64,000 bases of DNA from Acanthosepion lycidas (Eukaryota > Mollusca > Cephalopoda > Sepiida > Sepiidae), in assembly GCA_963932145.1 (NCBI GenBank), contig OZ010600.1, positions 50,866,657-50,930,656 on the forward strand, written 5' to 3'. Below, one piece after another: positions 35,790 through 47,620 of the stretch. The first letter of the stretch is position 1, and every line of letters begins with the position of its first letter. Position numbers and translations under genes: made by a program. The notes below the pieces were generated by a model. The model was given only the letters and a program-made list of their open reading frames with translations. It was not told the DNA's origin and ran no database searches.

Positions 35790-36065
35790 TGCCTAACTGG
35801 TTTAAGACCAGGCAACTGGCACTGCAGCTCATCTTAATTGACCAAGACAAAATATGTATATGTTAGCACCTCCAATTAATTAAGATCAGAAGCCATGAGA
35901 GCCATCACTGGAATATTATTATTAAAGTCAGGCAACAGATAAGCAAACCTGTGGTACTGGACAATATTTACTACAGCCCATCTTAATTCATGTGTACAGA
36001 TTAACACTTCCAATCAATTAAGATGAGAAACCCCGAGAGCTCTGTCTGCTGTAACATCTGGCCAT
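35790..36065. repeat. Imperfect internal duplication
   Basis: A block gcagctcatcttaatt...agcacctccaatta...ttaagatcagaagccatgagagc is followed by agcccatcttaatt...acacttccaatcaattaagatgagaaaccccgagagct. The unit is about 135 bp. Each unit also contains the short inverted pair catcttaatt/aattaagatg. The origin is unknown. Confidence 0.5.
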
Positions 36066-37084
36066 TACTATTACTGCTACTGCTACTACTACTATAGTAG
36101 TAGTAGTAAACAAACTTTATAGTAAGAATAACCAAAATGCGGAGTGTATTGTAAAACACTGATTTAAAAAAAAAAATAATTTAAATAAACTGAAATATAA
36201 TGTGTGTGCTAATGAAAATATTATCAAATTAAGTATTGTTTAACTCTTGAAGAAAAGTCAAGTTCAGGTTCTAAACAATAGGCTGGTATGCTAAATAACT
36301 TGTATTTCTCTATGTGTTACATTGACATTTAAAATATAAATAATTTTGCCTTGTGATAATGTTTATGAGTTAGAAGAACCAGATTAAAAGGCAATAATTG
36401 TTGCCAATTTAATATATTCCTAAGCTACAAAGATAAAATACTAGCCAGTCAAAATTAGAACAAGGAAATTGAATTAGTACTTGATGATGGTTTTTAATTG
36501 GGGGACACTAAATCCCTTGGGTGACTGCTTTTGTATTTATTAGAATGGGAGGACAAAAGGTTACACTCTGTCCTTTTTGGTATCAAAGAAAATTAAGAAT
36601 AGAAAATATATTTTGAAATAAAACCTAATTTGGGGTAATATTTGATTATCAAATTAAATATTATCATTTACTCAGCTTAGTTTGGCACAAGGTTATAAGT
36701 ATGAGGTATCCAGTGAAGATCAAACTTACTAGTCATTAGTAATGTCCAACTAGACAAGCTTGGTAACTATTAGTTTATCCTAAGGAAATTTAAATTTAAA
36801 TTTAACTTATATAAAGTTAAATTTCTCTGTTATTTATTTTCTATATTATATATAAAGTAGATCTATTCTATCATGCAATATCTTGTTAAAGTATAATTAA
36901 TATTTATTCAAATCGCCTCCAAAATAAGAAGCCCCATACTTACATACCTATTATATTCAGCAATATTAATTGATCACAGAAGGTCATAACAGTAAGGACA
37001 TGATTGATGTAAGTATATAAAGCATGTGATCTAGTCCTGTGACTTCAGTACATGTCAGAATTATGTGATTTTGAACATGTAAAC

Positions 37085-37470
37085 ATTTTTTTTTTTTTTT
37101 TTTAAATGATTTCACCCCAAGCAGGGCAATAAAAGTAATTAAGATGAAATGCAAGGAGTTACTGAGAGTGGGAGAAAGGGAGTGGACAATAAAAGAACAG
37201 GATTCAAGGAGACATTTGATGACAATTGATATTGCATTTAAATTAAGATCATAGTTGACAAGAAAGCAGGAAACTGGAAGAGTTCCACAAGTGAGAAGTA
37301 TGAGAGAAGAAATCGTCAACATGTAATTTATGGTTACAACTGTTTATTTCAAGAGTGAAATTATAAGACCTTGCTGCTAATTTAGCACTACGCTTAAATT
37401 CATGAAGTCTATATACGAAAGAGAAAAGCTCATCAGAAGAATTAACAGAAAAATATTTGTAGTATTATTT
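37085..37470 (-). repeat. LINE family 1 fragment, minus strand
   Basis: ttcaccccaagcagggc, ggagttactgagagtggg and the downstream blocks cattgcatttaaat...ggaaactggaagagttccac and tagcactacgcttaaattcatg match the copies at 2125 and 29340. A T tract at 37085 marks the poly-A end. Confidence 0.7.
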
Positions 37471-37544
37471 ACTTAGATAAAAATCCAGATTTTTTATAAA
37501 AGTTCTGCTAGGGAGTGTTATTTATAAAATCTGTAAATATAAGG

Positions 37545-38340
37545 TTACTTATATTTAACATGGAAAAATAATTTTATATACTGTAAGTAATTCTATTACA
37601 TTTACTTGTTTTTTCTTTATGGAAAAAAAATAAAAATAAATAAATACATAAATAAATAAATAAAGTTTACTAAATCAGAGAAATGAATTATTAGCCATTT
37701 TTGCCGTAAGTGCCATAAATATTACTTAAATATTTAAATATAAAAGTTTAAAAATCGTAATATAAATATACTTGATGTGGAAAAATAATTTTACTTACTA
37801 TAAGTAATTCTAATACATTTCCTTCTATTATAAAGTAATATAGTCTATTAAAACTAACAATGAAAATATTTTAAAGTTGTAATTAAAATTGTAGTTAAAT
37901 AAAATGAATTCTAACCTAAACTTCTTTTACTTAGTACTACGCACACTTAAAAGAATCCGATAAAACACCTACAGTAAAATAAAATTAATATGAAATGCCA
38001 GATTTTTGAATGACCCATGTCCTTTGTACTTACATGAGAAACAATATATTACTAGGTTTACATATAAAAAATAAAAGTTTACTAAATCAGTGAAATTAAG
38101 TAACTATTTTTGCCGTCATTGTCATAATTTTTACTTAAATAATTTAAAAAAAAAAAAAATTTGTAACCTAATATACATACTTATACTTGATGTAAAAATA
38201 ATTCTACATACTATAAGGGATTCTAATACATTTAATTGTTCTTAAAAAATATAGTATATTAAAAATTAAAATATTTCAAATCGTAGTTAAATAAAACGTA
38301 TTCTAACCTAAACACCCCCAAAAATCTTTAAATATAAAAA
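37545..38340. repeat. Tandem repeat with ~409-bp period
   Basis: agtttactaaatcag followed by ttttgccgt occurs at about 37667 and 38076. In both units it is followed by acttgatgt..aaaataat, ctataag..attctaatacattt and tagttaaataaaa.g.attctaacctaaac. Partial units extend on both sides. There is no coding capacity. Confidence 0.6.
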
Positions 38341-38867
38341 TAGAAAAAATGCCGTAAGAATTTTTGCCGTTAACAATAAATTTTAAAAAATCCAGACAAC
38401 ATGCATTCAACGGATGTCAGATTTCATTGAAAAATACAGCCCTACCAAAACGTAACTAATAACGGGTACATCAAATTACAGACATAATGAACACCCAGAC
38501 ACCCCTTGTCTTGTTGAAGTAGATGTATCTGTAACCTTGGAAACGTGAATTATGATTTTAGCTGTGTCTTTAAAACCCAGTAATTTTAAAAAGTTACTCC
38601 AAAATTCGCTTGAAGATGAAATGGAACTAATGTCTTTAATTTAATTACAAAATTAAATTCGTAGCTTTTAGCTTCCATTTTTGAAACATGGTTAGAACTG
38701 CGTAGTGAAAAGAAAACATATTTTAAATCAATCAATTTATAATATTAATGCTCTGTAAATTTACATTGAGCACTTTTTTGTAAAAATAAAAAAATCTATA
38801 AGAACACCGGATTATATATCTTACTGTTCTTTCTTTTTATTTTTATATATATATATAGATAGATAGA

Positions 38868-39215
38868 TTGACTTGGATTGAGGAATCGGAACCGAGTTTG
38901 AATTCCAGTCAAATCCATTACATTCACTTACTTGCTAATAACCTTGGGAAAGGTGTGAAACCTCTTCTTCTCCCTCCAGCTATGGATAAATAGCAGGACA
39001 GACTGGGTTCTATAGCCTTGGATGGCAACTGGTCTAAGAGAAGGACAACTCTGAATTCAAAACCTGCGGAGGGTCATTTGGGGACCTTGTGGCACGTGGT
39101 GCACCATGTCTCTGTATTCGGCCCTTCAAAAAGTGTGGATGGTCCTGCATGAAACCTTCACCACTATAATCAAATCTCATGTGCTGTTGTCAGGCTCTGC
39201 GGTTTCCTAGGAACT
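38868..39215 (+). repeat. tRNA-derived SINE (type A), near complete
   Basis: gagtttgaattccagtc (B-box-like, about 38897) is followed by attcacttacttgc, ccttgggaaaggtgtg, cctccagctatgg, actgggttctatagcc, ggcaactggtctaag, gggtcatttggggac and ccttcaaaaagtgtggatgg. This is the longest copy of the type A family here. Its A box is weak. Confidence 0.7.
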
Positions 39216-39238
39216 GATATATATATATATACTCGACT

Positions 39239-39302
39239 CGCCCAATAGGATGTCTTTTAAGCTTATATATATATATAAGCTTAAAAGCCATCCTATTGGG
39301 CG
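39239..39302. repeat. 64-nt palindrome
   Basis: cgcccaataggatg...ttttaagctt around a TATA core pairs with aagcttaaaa..catcctattgggcg with a single mismatch. It lies directly after the SINE. It could be a small foldback element or a rearrangement product. Confidence 0.75.
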
Positions 39303-39844
39303 GTATTTAAGTTAGTTCTGGCAGTAGGCTCTTGATTGGGCCTTCATCACAATAGGTAGGGAGGAGGCAACAATAAACTACAGAACTAAAAATTGATCGC
39401 TACATTTAAGTATTGTATTAATATTTAATCTTACCTTATAAAAATTCAATGATAATTCTTCTGCTGCCACTTAATTTAAATACAATTTGATGTATGTAGG
39501 TTCTTAATTTCCATACAAACGATTATTCTTATTTCATGGGTGATTTTTGCTGGATTTCACAATTAATTTTGATTATTCCCAAATTTATTTCTTAAGTTAT
39601 TAAAATAGTTATTGTATAAAAAAAAAATTGCCACAAAAAGTCATGTAAAAAAAAAAAAAAAATAAATAAAATCACTGAAAAGAATCGCAGTAATGAAAAC
39701 TTGGAAATCTAAAGTTTCAGGATTGTGAGTCCAGATCCAGCCCAGAATGTTTTTAATTTGCTCACAGTGTCGGTGATATGTTGGGCTATGGTATCTAGGG
39801 GTAAAGTTGAAAAAGAGTGACGCAGTGACCTTCGCATTTAATTT

Positions 39845-39902
<58 letters not shown>
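39845..39902. repeat. (AC)n(AT)n microsatellite
   Basis: AC repeats pass into AT repeats, then into degenerate atttattt. Confidence 0.95.
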
Positions 39903-39906
<4 letters not shown>

Positions 39907-40149
39907 TTATTTATATATTTTTTTGAAAAGTTGATTCAGAAGTGAAATATTCCCCGTATTCTATTCTTATAATTTGATTATTTTACTGGATGGAATGGAT
40001 CCCCCACACTTTTATTTTTTTTTGTTTTAATGCATAAAAGAAAAAAAATCTTTACTGTCCTTTTATTTTCTTAAAGAAATATTATTCAAATTCACCCACT
40101 CTGCAAAAAAAAAATTAATGTTACCTTATCTTAATCAAGCAAAACTGAA

Positions 40150-40400
40150 TGTGCTTGTAGCTTAGTGGTTATCAGCATAGAAAATGAGACTGGCATGCTG
40201 AGTTCAAATTCCAGCTGAGGCTATTGCATTTGCTTTCACACAAATATCTATAGAATTAGAAAGGTATGAATCCACCTCTTCCCTCCAGCTATAGGAAAAT
40301 AGCAAGGTAAACTCTCTACCTTTGGCTTGCAACTGGTACAGAAAAAAAACTCTGGATTCAAATCTGGTTGGGAGTGAGGTTAGCAACTCCACCCCTTTAA
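40150..40400 (+). repeat. tRNA-derived SINE (type A)
   Basis: gcttgtagcttagtggtta (A-box-like) and tgagttcaaattcc (B-box-like) form the head. The body has aggtatgaatccacctctt, ctccagctatagg and ggcttgcaactggtac. It is truncated at the 3' end near an A tract. Confidence 0.7.
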
Positions 40401-41094
40401 AAAAAAAAAACTACTTTTTAACAACACCATCAACATCTTATTGTGGCTATATACACGAAAGAGGGAGTCTACAATGTTGACATACATCTAGTAACAACTA
40501 TGTTGATATCTACCTATCTCTTGTAAATAGATGTTAATAAGTATCAAATTTAAATTATGAATTTTTCTTTTCAAAACTTCTGAATTTCATGTGCATTTAA
40601 TTGAATTATTTAAATTAATTTTGAAATAAACCAATTTCATCAAATAAAGCTCTGCCTATTCTCTAAAATGTGAAAACAAAAATATGAAAATCATTTAAAA
40701 TCCATATTCGGTTCCTTTTTTACACGTTATTTTGCATCTTTTTAAATTTAATTAAATGTCTTTCAGCAAAACTCCAATTAATTGCTGTTGATTTAATTTC
40801 AAAATAATTGATCAGAATTGTGGAAATTTTGTAAAAAAAAAAAAAAAAAAAAAAAAATTTTTTTTTTTAAATGTTAAATATCTATGCTTATCAATAAGTC
40901 TATCTTCTAATGATTAAAAAAAAAACATTTATTTTAGATGACAAATGTTTATTTTTCAAAATAATCCTCTTCCTTGCCAATGCACTTAATTTAATTATGG
41001 ATATTAGTCAGAAAGATTGCTTATAATACAATCAAAGTTTAAGATAAAAATTCAGCTAATAACTAGCAAACTGTGAGTTATTTACACACCTTTT

Positions 41095-41645
41095 TTGTTT
41101 TCTGTATGTTTAGTACTGTTACCATATCTGGTCTGGTGCTCTTGTTGTACATCTCAAGATTCTTGACAAAATCCAAAGAAGGGTGTGCAATCCTGACTAG
41201 GTATTTTGCCCCAGTCACTTTCTTACCAGCATGACATGGCTTCCCTTTGTCTTTTCTATAAATACTTTCGTGGCAACTGCTCAGATGAACATTTTTTTCC
41301 TGGTACCCAAACTACATGAATTTAAGTGTGCTACTAGATTGGCAAGTAGGTTTTACTATTGAACTAGCTTAGATGCAACTGCCACTTCTACTCTAGCAGT
41401 TTTTTTCTCACACTTCCCACCTGGGGAACTCCCTTCTGATTTCTTGCTTCCCTGATAACTACACTCTTCAAAAATTTAAATGCAATGTCAATTGCAATCT
41501 TCTGTCTTATTAAACCCTGTTCCTTTTTTTTTTTTTTTTTTGTCCTTTTCTCAACTGTCCCCATTTTCAATCTTTACTTTCACTCCCTGTAGCCACTTGC
41601 ATTATAGTGGCATTGTTGCCTTGCTTGGGATGAAATGATTAAAAA
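41095..41645 (+). pseudogene. LINE family 1, C-terminal RT fragment
   Basis: Frames encode TISGLVLLLYISRFLTKSK and CHIWSG-type residues at the start (TACTGTTACCATATCTGGTC reads YCYHIWS in another frame), then KILDKIQRRVCN near 41165. The family C-terminus follows to about 41590. The 3' end cttgcttgggatgaaatgat at 41615-41640 is followed by A residues. It is dead. Confidence 0.7.
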
Positions 41646-41799
41646 AAATAGATAGGAATATCGCAAAAAATATTAAAATCAGGTTCATATGTTAAATATT
41701 TTACTTTTGTTTTATTTAGTTTTCCTTTTTTTTATTCTATTTTATTGATTTTCATTAATACAATCAACAGGGATTTGTTTTTTTAACTTCAAGATTTTT

Positions 41800-42190
41800 T
41801 ATTTATTTTTTTGTTTTTTAATCGTTTCAACCCCCCATCCCCCTAGCCAGGTGATAATGCCACTAAGATGCAAGGGGCTAATGAAAATGAAAGAAGGAAA
41901 AAAACTTTAAAAGGAACTGGAAACCCCATCCTAAACAAAAAACAAGGGATAAACCTCTACTCCTGTTTAAGATACTGGAGAGGAGTGAGAAAAAGACAAT
42001 AGGCCAACATATCTCCTATTGAGGAGGGGAAAAAAAGTGAATAGTAAATAAAATTTCCGAGTTTAGGTAAAGATATTAGAAGTATACAGTTGAAATGGAA
42101 TTTAGAAGGAACTGGAAGCCCATTCCTAAACAGGAAACATGGGATAGACTTCTACTCCTGTTCAAAAGTCAGGGAAGGGATGTAAACTGG
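41800..42190 (-). repeat. LINE family 1 3' region, minus strand, with an internal duplication
   Basis: gataatgccactaagatgc marks the 3' terminus. Two copies of a block aaggaactggaa.cccc/attcctaaaca...ggatagacttctactcctgtt occur at about 41908-41985 and 42105-42180. The complement of that block also occurs at 60525-60570. Confidence 0.6.
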
Positions 42191-42486
42191 ATGATAGTTG
42201 AACCTGTCTACTATGAATTTATGTGCATGTGTAAGTAAAAATCATATCATTACAAGCTCATTCTATTTTCAAGTACTAATAATGACAACCAAAAGATATA
42301 GATATATGAAGGAGTTAATGCATACAACTCAGATAATTGCCAAATTTAATGACCAATTTTATGGACTGTCTCTGCTTGGGATTTGCTAGGTTGTTTGGTT
42401 GTTTGTTTTTTTCCTTCAGATAAGCATACCGATCCATATTTACTAAGCTTAGCTTACCATCACCTGTAGTAAAAAAAAAAAAAAAA

Positions 42487-42640
42487 GATTTTCTTTATTT
42501 TTTTCTTTATTTTATTTTTTTTTTCTTTATTTTATTTTTTTTTTCTTTGTTTTCTTTTTTTTTCTTTGTTTTCTTTTTTTTTCTTTGTTTTCTTTTTTTT
42601 TCTTTGTTTTCTTTTTTTTCTTTGTTTTCTTTGTTTTAAA
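42487..42640. repeat. Pyrimidine-rich minisatellite
   Basis: At least six units of about 18-20 nt of the form tttctttgttttcttttttt lie in tandem. The earlier units carry tttatttta in place of tttgtttt. One strand is almost pure pyrimidine. Confidence 0.85.
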
Positions 42641-43599
42641 GTGGAGGCTTAATGGCTTTTCCATATTCTAAGTCGTAGTTTTTACTGAGACACTAACTAT
42701 CAATTGGTTCTATTCAGCTAACATGTCCTATCAACTTAGTCTTTGCATGTCCAGCTTCAAATAATATGGAAGACTTTTCTTCAGTTTGCTATTTTAATAA
42801 TTTCTTGGGCTTAACATGCTGGTTTGTAAGGGTATTTAGAGGTCTACCACTCAGTGTTAGCTGTCCATTTTGAGCTTCAGTCGCTATAATTTCATTTTTG
42901 CTTTCCTAGCCATAATACCAGCTCACTGAACACAGTGTAATATTTACATCATTCTAAAAATTTAAATGCGCATCTTCTAAATATGTTATTGACTATCAAT
43001 TGAAATTCTTTGAAAAAGTCATTGTCATTACCTGCTGATTTTTATTTAAAACTCTACTCAGGAAGCCAATTCTCATTGGTGCCTTACTATTATGGTTTTG
43101 TAGCAGATTAAGCTACATTTGGTAAATAACTATACTACTAAAGACTGGCTGGTTTTTATTTTTATTCAAAGCTCATAACCAGAAATTAGCTTTGTTGTTT
43201 CCTTTTTTGTTATATTCACTTGGGAATTAAATGATATTCAGTAACTTTTCGAATAAAAATAATATCACTTTGATAATATATTCAGTTACAATATTAATTT
43301 ATACAAATATATTTTTCTGAGATATCTAACATTATTATTAAAAACAATTTGCATTAGTATGGACAAGGGATATAGATATAATAGATATGTTTTATATATT
43401 AGAAGACAAACTGAAATGTTTCAAATAAACACTAAACATTTTTTAAACTTTACAATTATTTTCAGATGTGTATATTTTTAATTGCAATCGTGTGTTAAAT
43501 AATTTCTTTTTAATTTTATGTTAAGTCAGACATATCAAATTACAAACTCTAAGTTTGGTATCATGCATTGTTTATTAGGATTTTCTTTTACAATGATGT

Positions 43600-43985
43600 T
43601 CACTCAGTACAAGGCCCAAAAGTCACTCGATATAGAAGGTTACAGAGTAGTACAGTTTATGGGGATATGTGGGAAAGATAACATTTGATCCTGGACAGGT
43701 TAAGATTGTAATGATCGGGGAAGCATCCTCCTGGGAGTTGGTTCCACAAAACAGAAGTTTGGGGAAGAAGCCGTTTGAGTGGAACTTGCATCTCAACAAT
43801 GGAATATGAAGGGAATGGCATGGTTCGTTGCGATGTGCATGGGTTGGCAGGTCTTAGTCATGAAGATCAGAACTGGTGGAACTAAGGAATATAGTTTGTT
43901 TGAACACTTTCCATGGAAATAACGATGGAGCAGTGAGAGACTTGCAATCGTTTCATTTGTGAGAAAGGGTTTGTAGAGTTAAAAA
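43600..43985 (-). pseudogene. LINE family 2, C-terminal fragment, minus strand
   Basis: The complement gives blocks such as FCFVEPTPRRMLPR (LWNQLPGGCFPDHY in the family), equivalent to 15080-15120 of the Tc1-split LINE, followed by a piece near PVQDQMLSF. It is frame-broken. Confidence 0.55.
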
Positions 43986-44254
43986 TAATTTGTCACCCAC
44001 AAGGACACGGGGACACTTTTGGACTGTGACTTTAATGATAAAGCTCTTCCCATCACCAGTAATTTCTATAATAGTAGCAGTTTTAAAACATTGTAAGTAT
44101 TTGAAAATATTAATTTCAGACTTCCTCCCTGTTTTTTCTCCCTCTCTCTCACCAGGTTACAGCCTCTCTACCTCTCCACTCAAGACCTTATTTATAAAAT
44201 AAAAGGGGAAATTATATATGAGAGGGAGCAGGAAAAATGTTCTGCCATAGATTA

Positions 44255-44385
44255 AATAAAGAGTTCAGTTTGAAATTCCCCAAACGTTACCTGGATCAGC
44301 ATACACTTGACAAAGGCTGGCAGTGATAAAAAAAACAACAAAGATGAGGCCATTGGTCTGAATGTAAATAATTTAAATTAAGATA
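44255..44385 (+). repeat. SINE type B tail
   Basis: aataaagagttcagtttgaaatt, then caaaggctgg and caaagatgaggcc...gaatgtaaataat, matches the tail of the SINE at 58786-59085. Confidence 0.6.
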
Positions 44386-44797
44386 ACTCCTCATCTTAGT
44401 AATTCAGACAAAAATATGAGGTGATACTGAAAAGTTCTTGTCTGACTGAATGTTCAAACAGGATTTTTTTTTTTTTCTTCATATTGAAATCAATAAATTG
44501 ATTGTTAACAGGAAAATCAATTTTTAAAGATAAGCAATTTTAAATCTGCATACATTCTTGTATGCTTTTTCTTCGTTGGTTCTTAAATCAAAAAATTCAA
44601 TGAGGCCAGAATATTTTAAAATCTGGTACTAATTTTCAATCTTTAATGGATTTTACATGACAGGTTAAATGCAAATATCTCATAACCCTTGCTTTAATTG
44701 GCAAATAAATATCTGCTGTATTGATTTTTATTTTAAACATTGCATTAATGTCTATGTTGCAATATGTTTTATTAACATTTAAATTTAATGATGTCAG

Positions 44798-44826
44798 CAC
44801 ACACACACACACAAATATATATATAT
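44798..44826. repeat. (CA)n(TA)n microsatellite
   Basis: A short AC run is followed by atatatatat. Confidence 0.85.
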
Positions 44827-44954
44827 GAGATGCATGTGTTTGTATGATGTATAATAGCATCCAAAACAAAAGTCAAGATGATGAGACTGTTTGTGTTTTA
44901 ATATCTTTTATGAGTTAAAGATCAAATGTAAATTGGAATCTGACAGGATAAGAC

Positions 44955-44990
44955 AAAGAACAAATAGGAAATATTTCCTATTTGTTCTTT
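44955..44990. repeat. Perfect 36-nt palindrome
   Basis: aaagaacaaataggaaat is followed without spacer by its exact complement. No terminal signature of a known element was recognised. Confidence 0.85.
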
Positions 44991-45164
44991 ATTTGTATAC
45001 ATGAAATGTGACCCCAAATTCAGGGACTTTGACCAGATTAATGTGATGTTCTGCAGCTTTTCACTTGGTCAGTTATTGCCATGCATGATATACGCTTAGG
45101 CGATCATGTATCATTTGATACATGACTGATGAGGCAGATTTTTTCCCGCAGTAGGTTGCCATTT

Positions 45165-45280
45165 CTTTCTGCAGTAGACCAGTTGCCATTCAAAGCTATA
45201 GAACCTGGTCAGTGCTGCTATTTACCCATAGCTGGGGGGAGAACAGGATTTATACCTTTGCCAAGGGTATTTCTTGAAAT
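45165..45280 (-). repeat. SINE (type A) fragment, minus strand
   Basis: agaccagttgccattc, ttacccatagctgg and acctttgccaagggtattt are complements of type A landmarks in the expected order. Confidence 0.6.
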
Positions 45281-45654
45281 CACTCTAAGAGAAAATAATA
45301 AACTTCAATTTTGTTTAATTTTCCTTTTCTTTGATGAAGCAATCATGCACGTTATCTACCCTGAATTTTTGTTTAGCACTTGTGAAATCACTTCTTCAAA
45401 GAAAAGGAAAATTGACAGAAAATGAAGTTTTTTTTCTGGTAGAATTTCAAGAGATATTTTAAGTGTCTTGTGAGATTCATAAAACTGTGTAGGTAACTTA
45501 GCAGAATTCCATATTGATTAATCTGTTGAAAGTCCCCGAACTTCATTTTATATTCTATAAGGTGTGTGTTTTCAGACTTTAGAAGAGATTGTTTTATTAT
45601 TTAATGAACATTACTAAATCAACACTCATTTCAGAGGTTAACAGTTGTGTTCTT

Positions 45655-46110
45655 TATATTTCAACCCAAGCAAGGTGATAAAGTCACTAAGACATAAGGA
45701 ATTTTTGAGAGTAAAAGAATGAGAAAAGAAAACATAATTAAGGAAAGAGGGCAATAAAAGAACTATAGGTTAAATAGTAAGGTAGATGTGGTTCTTTAAC
45801 TTTGGGTCACTGCCAGTTTAGGGGACAAACTGCTCCAATTTCAAATCCATCTAGAAAGCAATGGGAAACCACTGCACCATTTTTCCCAAAAGTGGCTGAC
45901 AAATCACAGATAATAAAGAAAAAGGTTATATAAAGATCAATGACCACGTACATCCTAAAGTGGGAAGGAAAACTGAATTCCAAACCATGGAGAAGGCAAC
46001 AGAAAACCACTCCACTATTTAGTACATGGAAATTCACGGATAATAAAGAAAAATTATCTGTAAGGAATCATAATCATCAACATCCTGATGGGACATGGCA
46101 TTTAAAAAAA
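45655..46110 (-). repeat. LINE family 1 3' end plus a two-unit repeat
   Basis: caaggtgataaagtcactaag (45673 onward) marks the LINE 3' end on the minus strand. At 45845-45965 and 45990-46095 two related units follow: gaaaccactgcaccattt...cagataataaagaaaaag...aacatcctaaagtggga and gaaaaccactccactattt...cggataataaagaaaaat...aacatcctgatgggaca. Each unit is about 110 bp; its family was not identified. Confidence 0.5.
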
Positions 46111-46214
46111 TAAAAATAAAATAAAGTACTAACAAAGACGTTAATTTTTCTTTTCTTTTTTTCTTTCTTTTTTTTTTTGTGTAAATAAGTAAGTAAATAA
46201 GAAGTGGCATGAAT

Positions 46215-46775
46215 TTCTATCTACCACACTGAACGGATGTTCTTTTAAAGAGGCTTCTTGCCTTGAACACCTATTGGGACTTAAGCTTACTCCAGACCTA
46301 AGGTGGAACTTGTATATACAATCAATCACTAAAAATGCTGGAAAAATATTTAGTTCCCTGTAGCGCTCCAGTAAGTACCTTACTCTTGCTATGTTCTACC
46401 TTTACAAGAACTGGATCAGGGCAGAAATGTCGTATTGCTGTCATATCTGGGTTGGAGCTGACAAGTTCATGAGAATCCAAAAGCATCTCCACAGACTTGT
46501 GGGTTAATTGGCATGCACCGTACATTCCCTTTGTATTCATTTAGTAAAGAGTTCAACTTCAATAGCTTCTTCCCAAAAACAAAATCCCAAGAGGATGTTT
46601 TCCTGATCACTATAATCTTAAACTGTTCAACTCTAGGATTAGCTGTTATCTTACTCATTTAACTGTGTGCCCTTACTCTTACTAGTTGCTCAACAACTGC
46701 CTTTAGTCACCCTTTACCTTGAGTGGCCTTTAAGCTTTTTGTAGGGTGAACATTAATGAAAAAAATGTTTGTTAG
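46215..46775 (+). pseudogene. LINE family 2, C-terminal RT fragment
   Basis: The frame encodes GLKLTPDLRWNLYIQSI and KNAGKIFSSL near 46280-46360. Then come FYLYKNWIRAEMSYCCHIW near 46395-46450, RIQKHLHRLVG, and a C-terminus. It ends with gagtggcctttaagc...ggtgaacattaatgaaaaaa (46718-46765), a poly-A-like 3' end. It is a close relative of the LINE at 13370-15180. Stops are present. Confidence 0.75.
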
Positions 46776-47089
46776 AGAATTTTAAGCAAAGAATGAAGGC
46801 AATTCGAAAATGTTAATGTGCAATTTTGTTTGTTTCTGTAGCTATGTTTAGTAAATGCTTGTGAAAGCAGCATAATTGTTTATGCCCTTCATAAAGTGTA
46901 TAATTATTAGACTGTGTTAAATATCACATATGCCCAAGTATCTATTACATTCAGTTAGAGCTGAATGAGTTATGACTCATTAAAGAACTGTCTTTCTCAA
47001 TACACCCTCACTGTGTATGTATCAATTGATCATTACCAAGGCTTGATGGATTTTAACATTCTTTTTTGTGAATTAATACTAGTGTGTGT

Positions 47090-47620
47090 CACTTGCAGAG
47101 AGTCAGTTATTGCCCTCATCAGCAGTCCCATGACTGAGTGTTTGTCTTAGGATCACTGAGCAGTTAGCTAGTTCCCTCCATATGTCTTGATTTCATGCCA
47201 ATGTCTGATTCTCTGTGAAAGATTTTCCAGTCTTGCTTGGTGACATTGTCAGCTCCTCGCACCTCTGCCTCCTCTTTTTTCCTAAGATGGTACCTTCTAG
47301 AATGGCAATGGAAAGATTGTTGCCTCTTACTATATGGCTATACCATTTTTATTTCTTGATTCTGGTTATGCAGACTTCCAACAAGCCTTTTTTCTCATTT
47401 GATGCAGTCTCTCACTGTGTCATTTGTGATGCAGTCTACATAGCAGATGCCTACGATAGTTTTGCAGCACCTCATTTCTAATACTTGGATTCTTTGCTGT
47501 TGTTAGTGTCCAAAATTTTCAAGCATACAGAAAGATGGACAAGGTCAATGCCCACAACAGTCTAATCTTTGATTTCAGGTAGCTATTTTTGTCTTTTCAC
47601 ATGGTCCTTAGTTCTGTGAC
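47090..47620 (-). pseudogene. RTE-like RT C-terminal remnant (second subfamily), minus strand
   Basis: The complement yields KIRLLWALTLSIFLYACE near 47550-47500, then CITRIKKKWYSHIVRGNNLS-type residues near 47370-47310, ILEGTILGKKRRQRCEE near 47300-47260, and WRELA near 47180. This is the RTE-type C-terminal pattern 'ALTLSIFLYACETW ... KLKWYGHIVR ... GKRRRGRQ'. It differs from the family at 7575. Confidence 0.65.
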
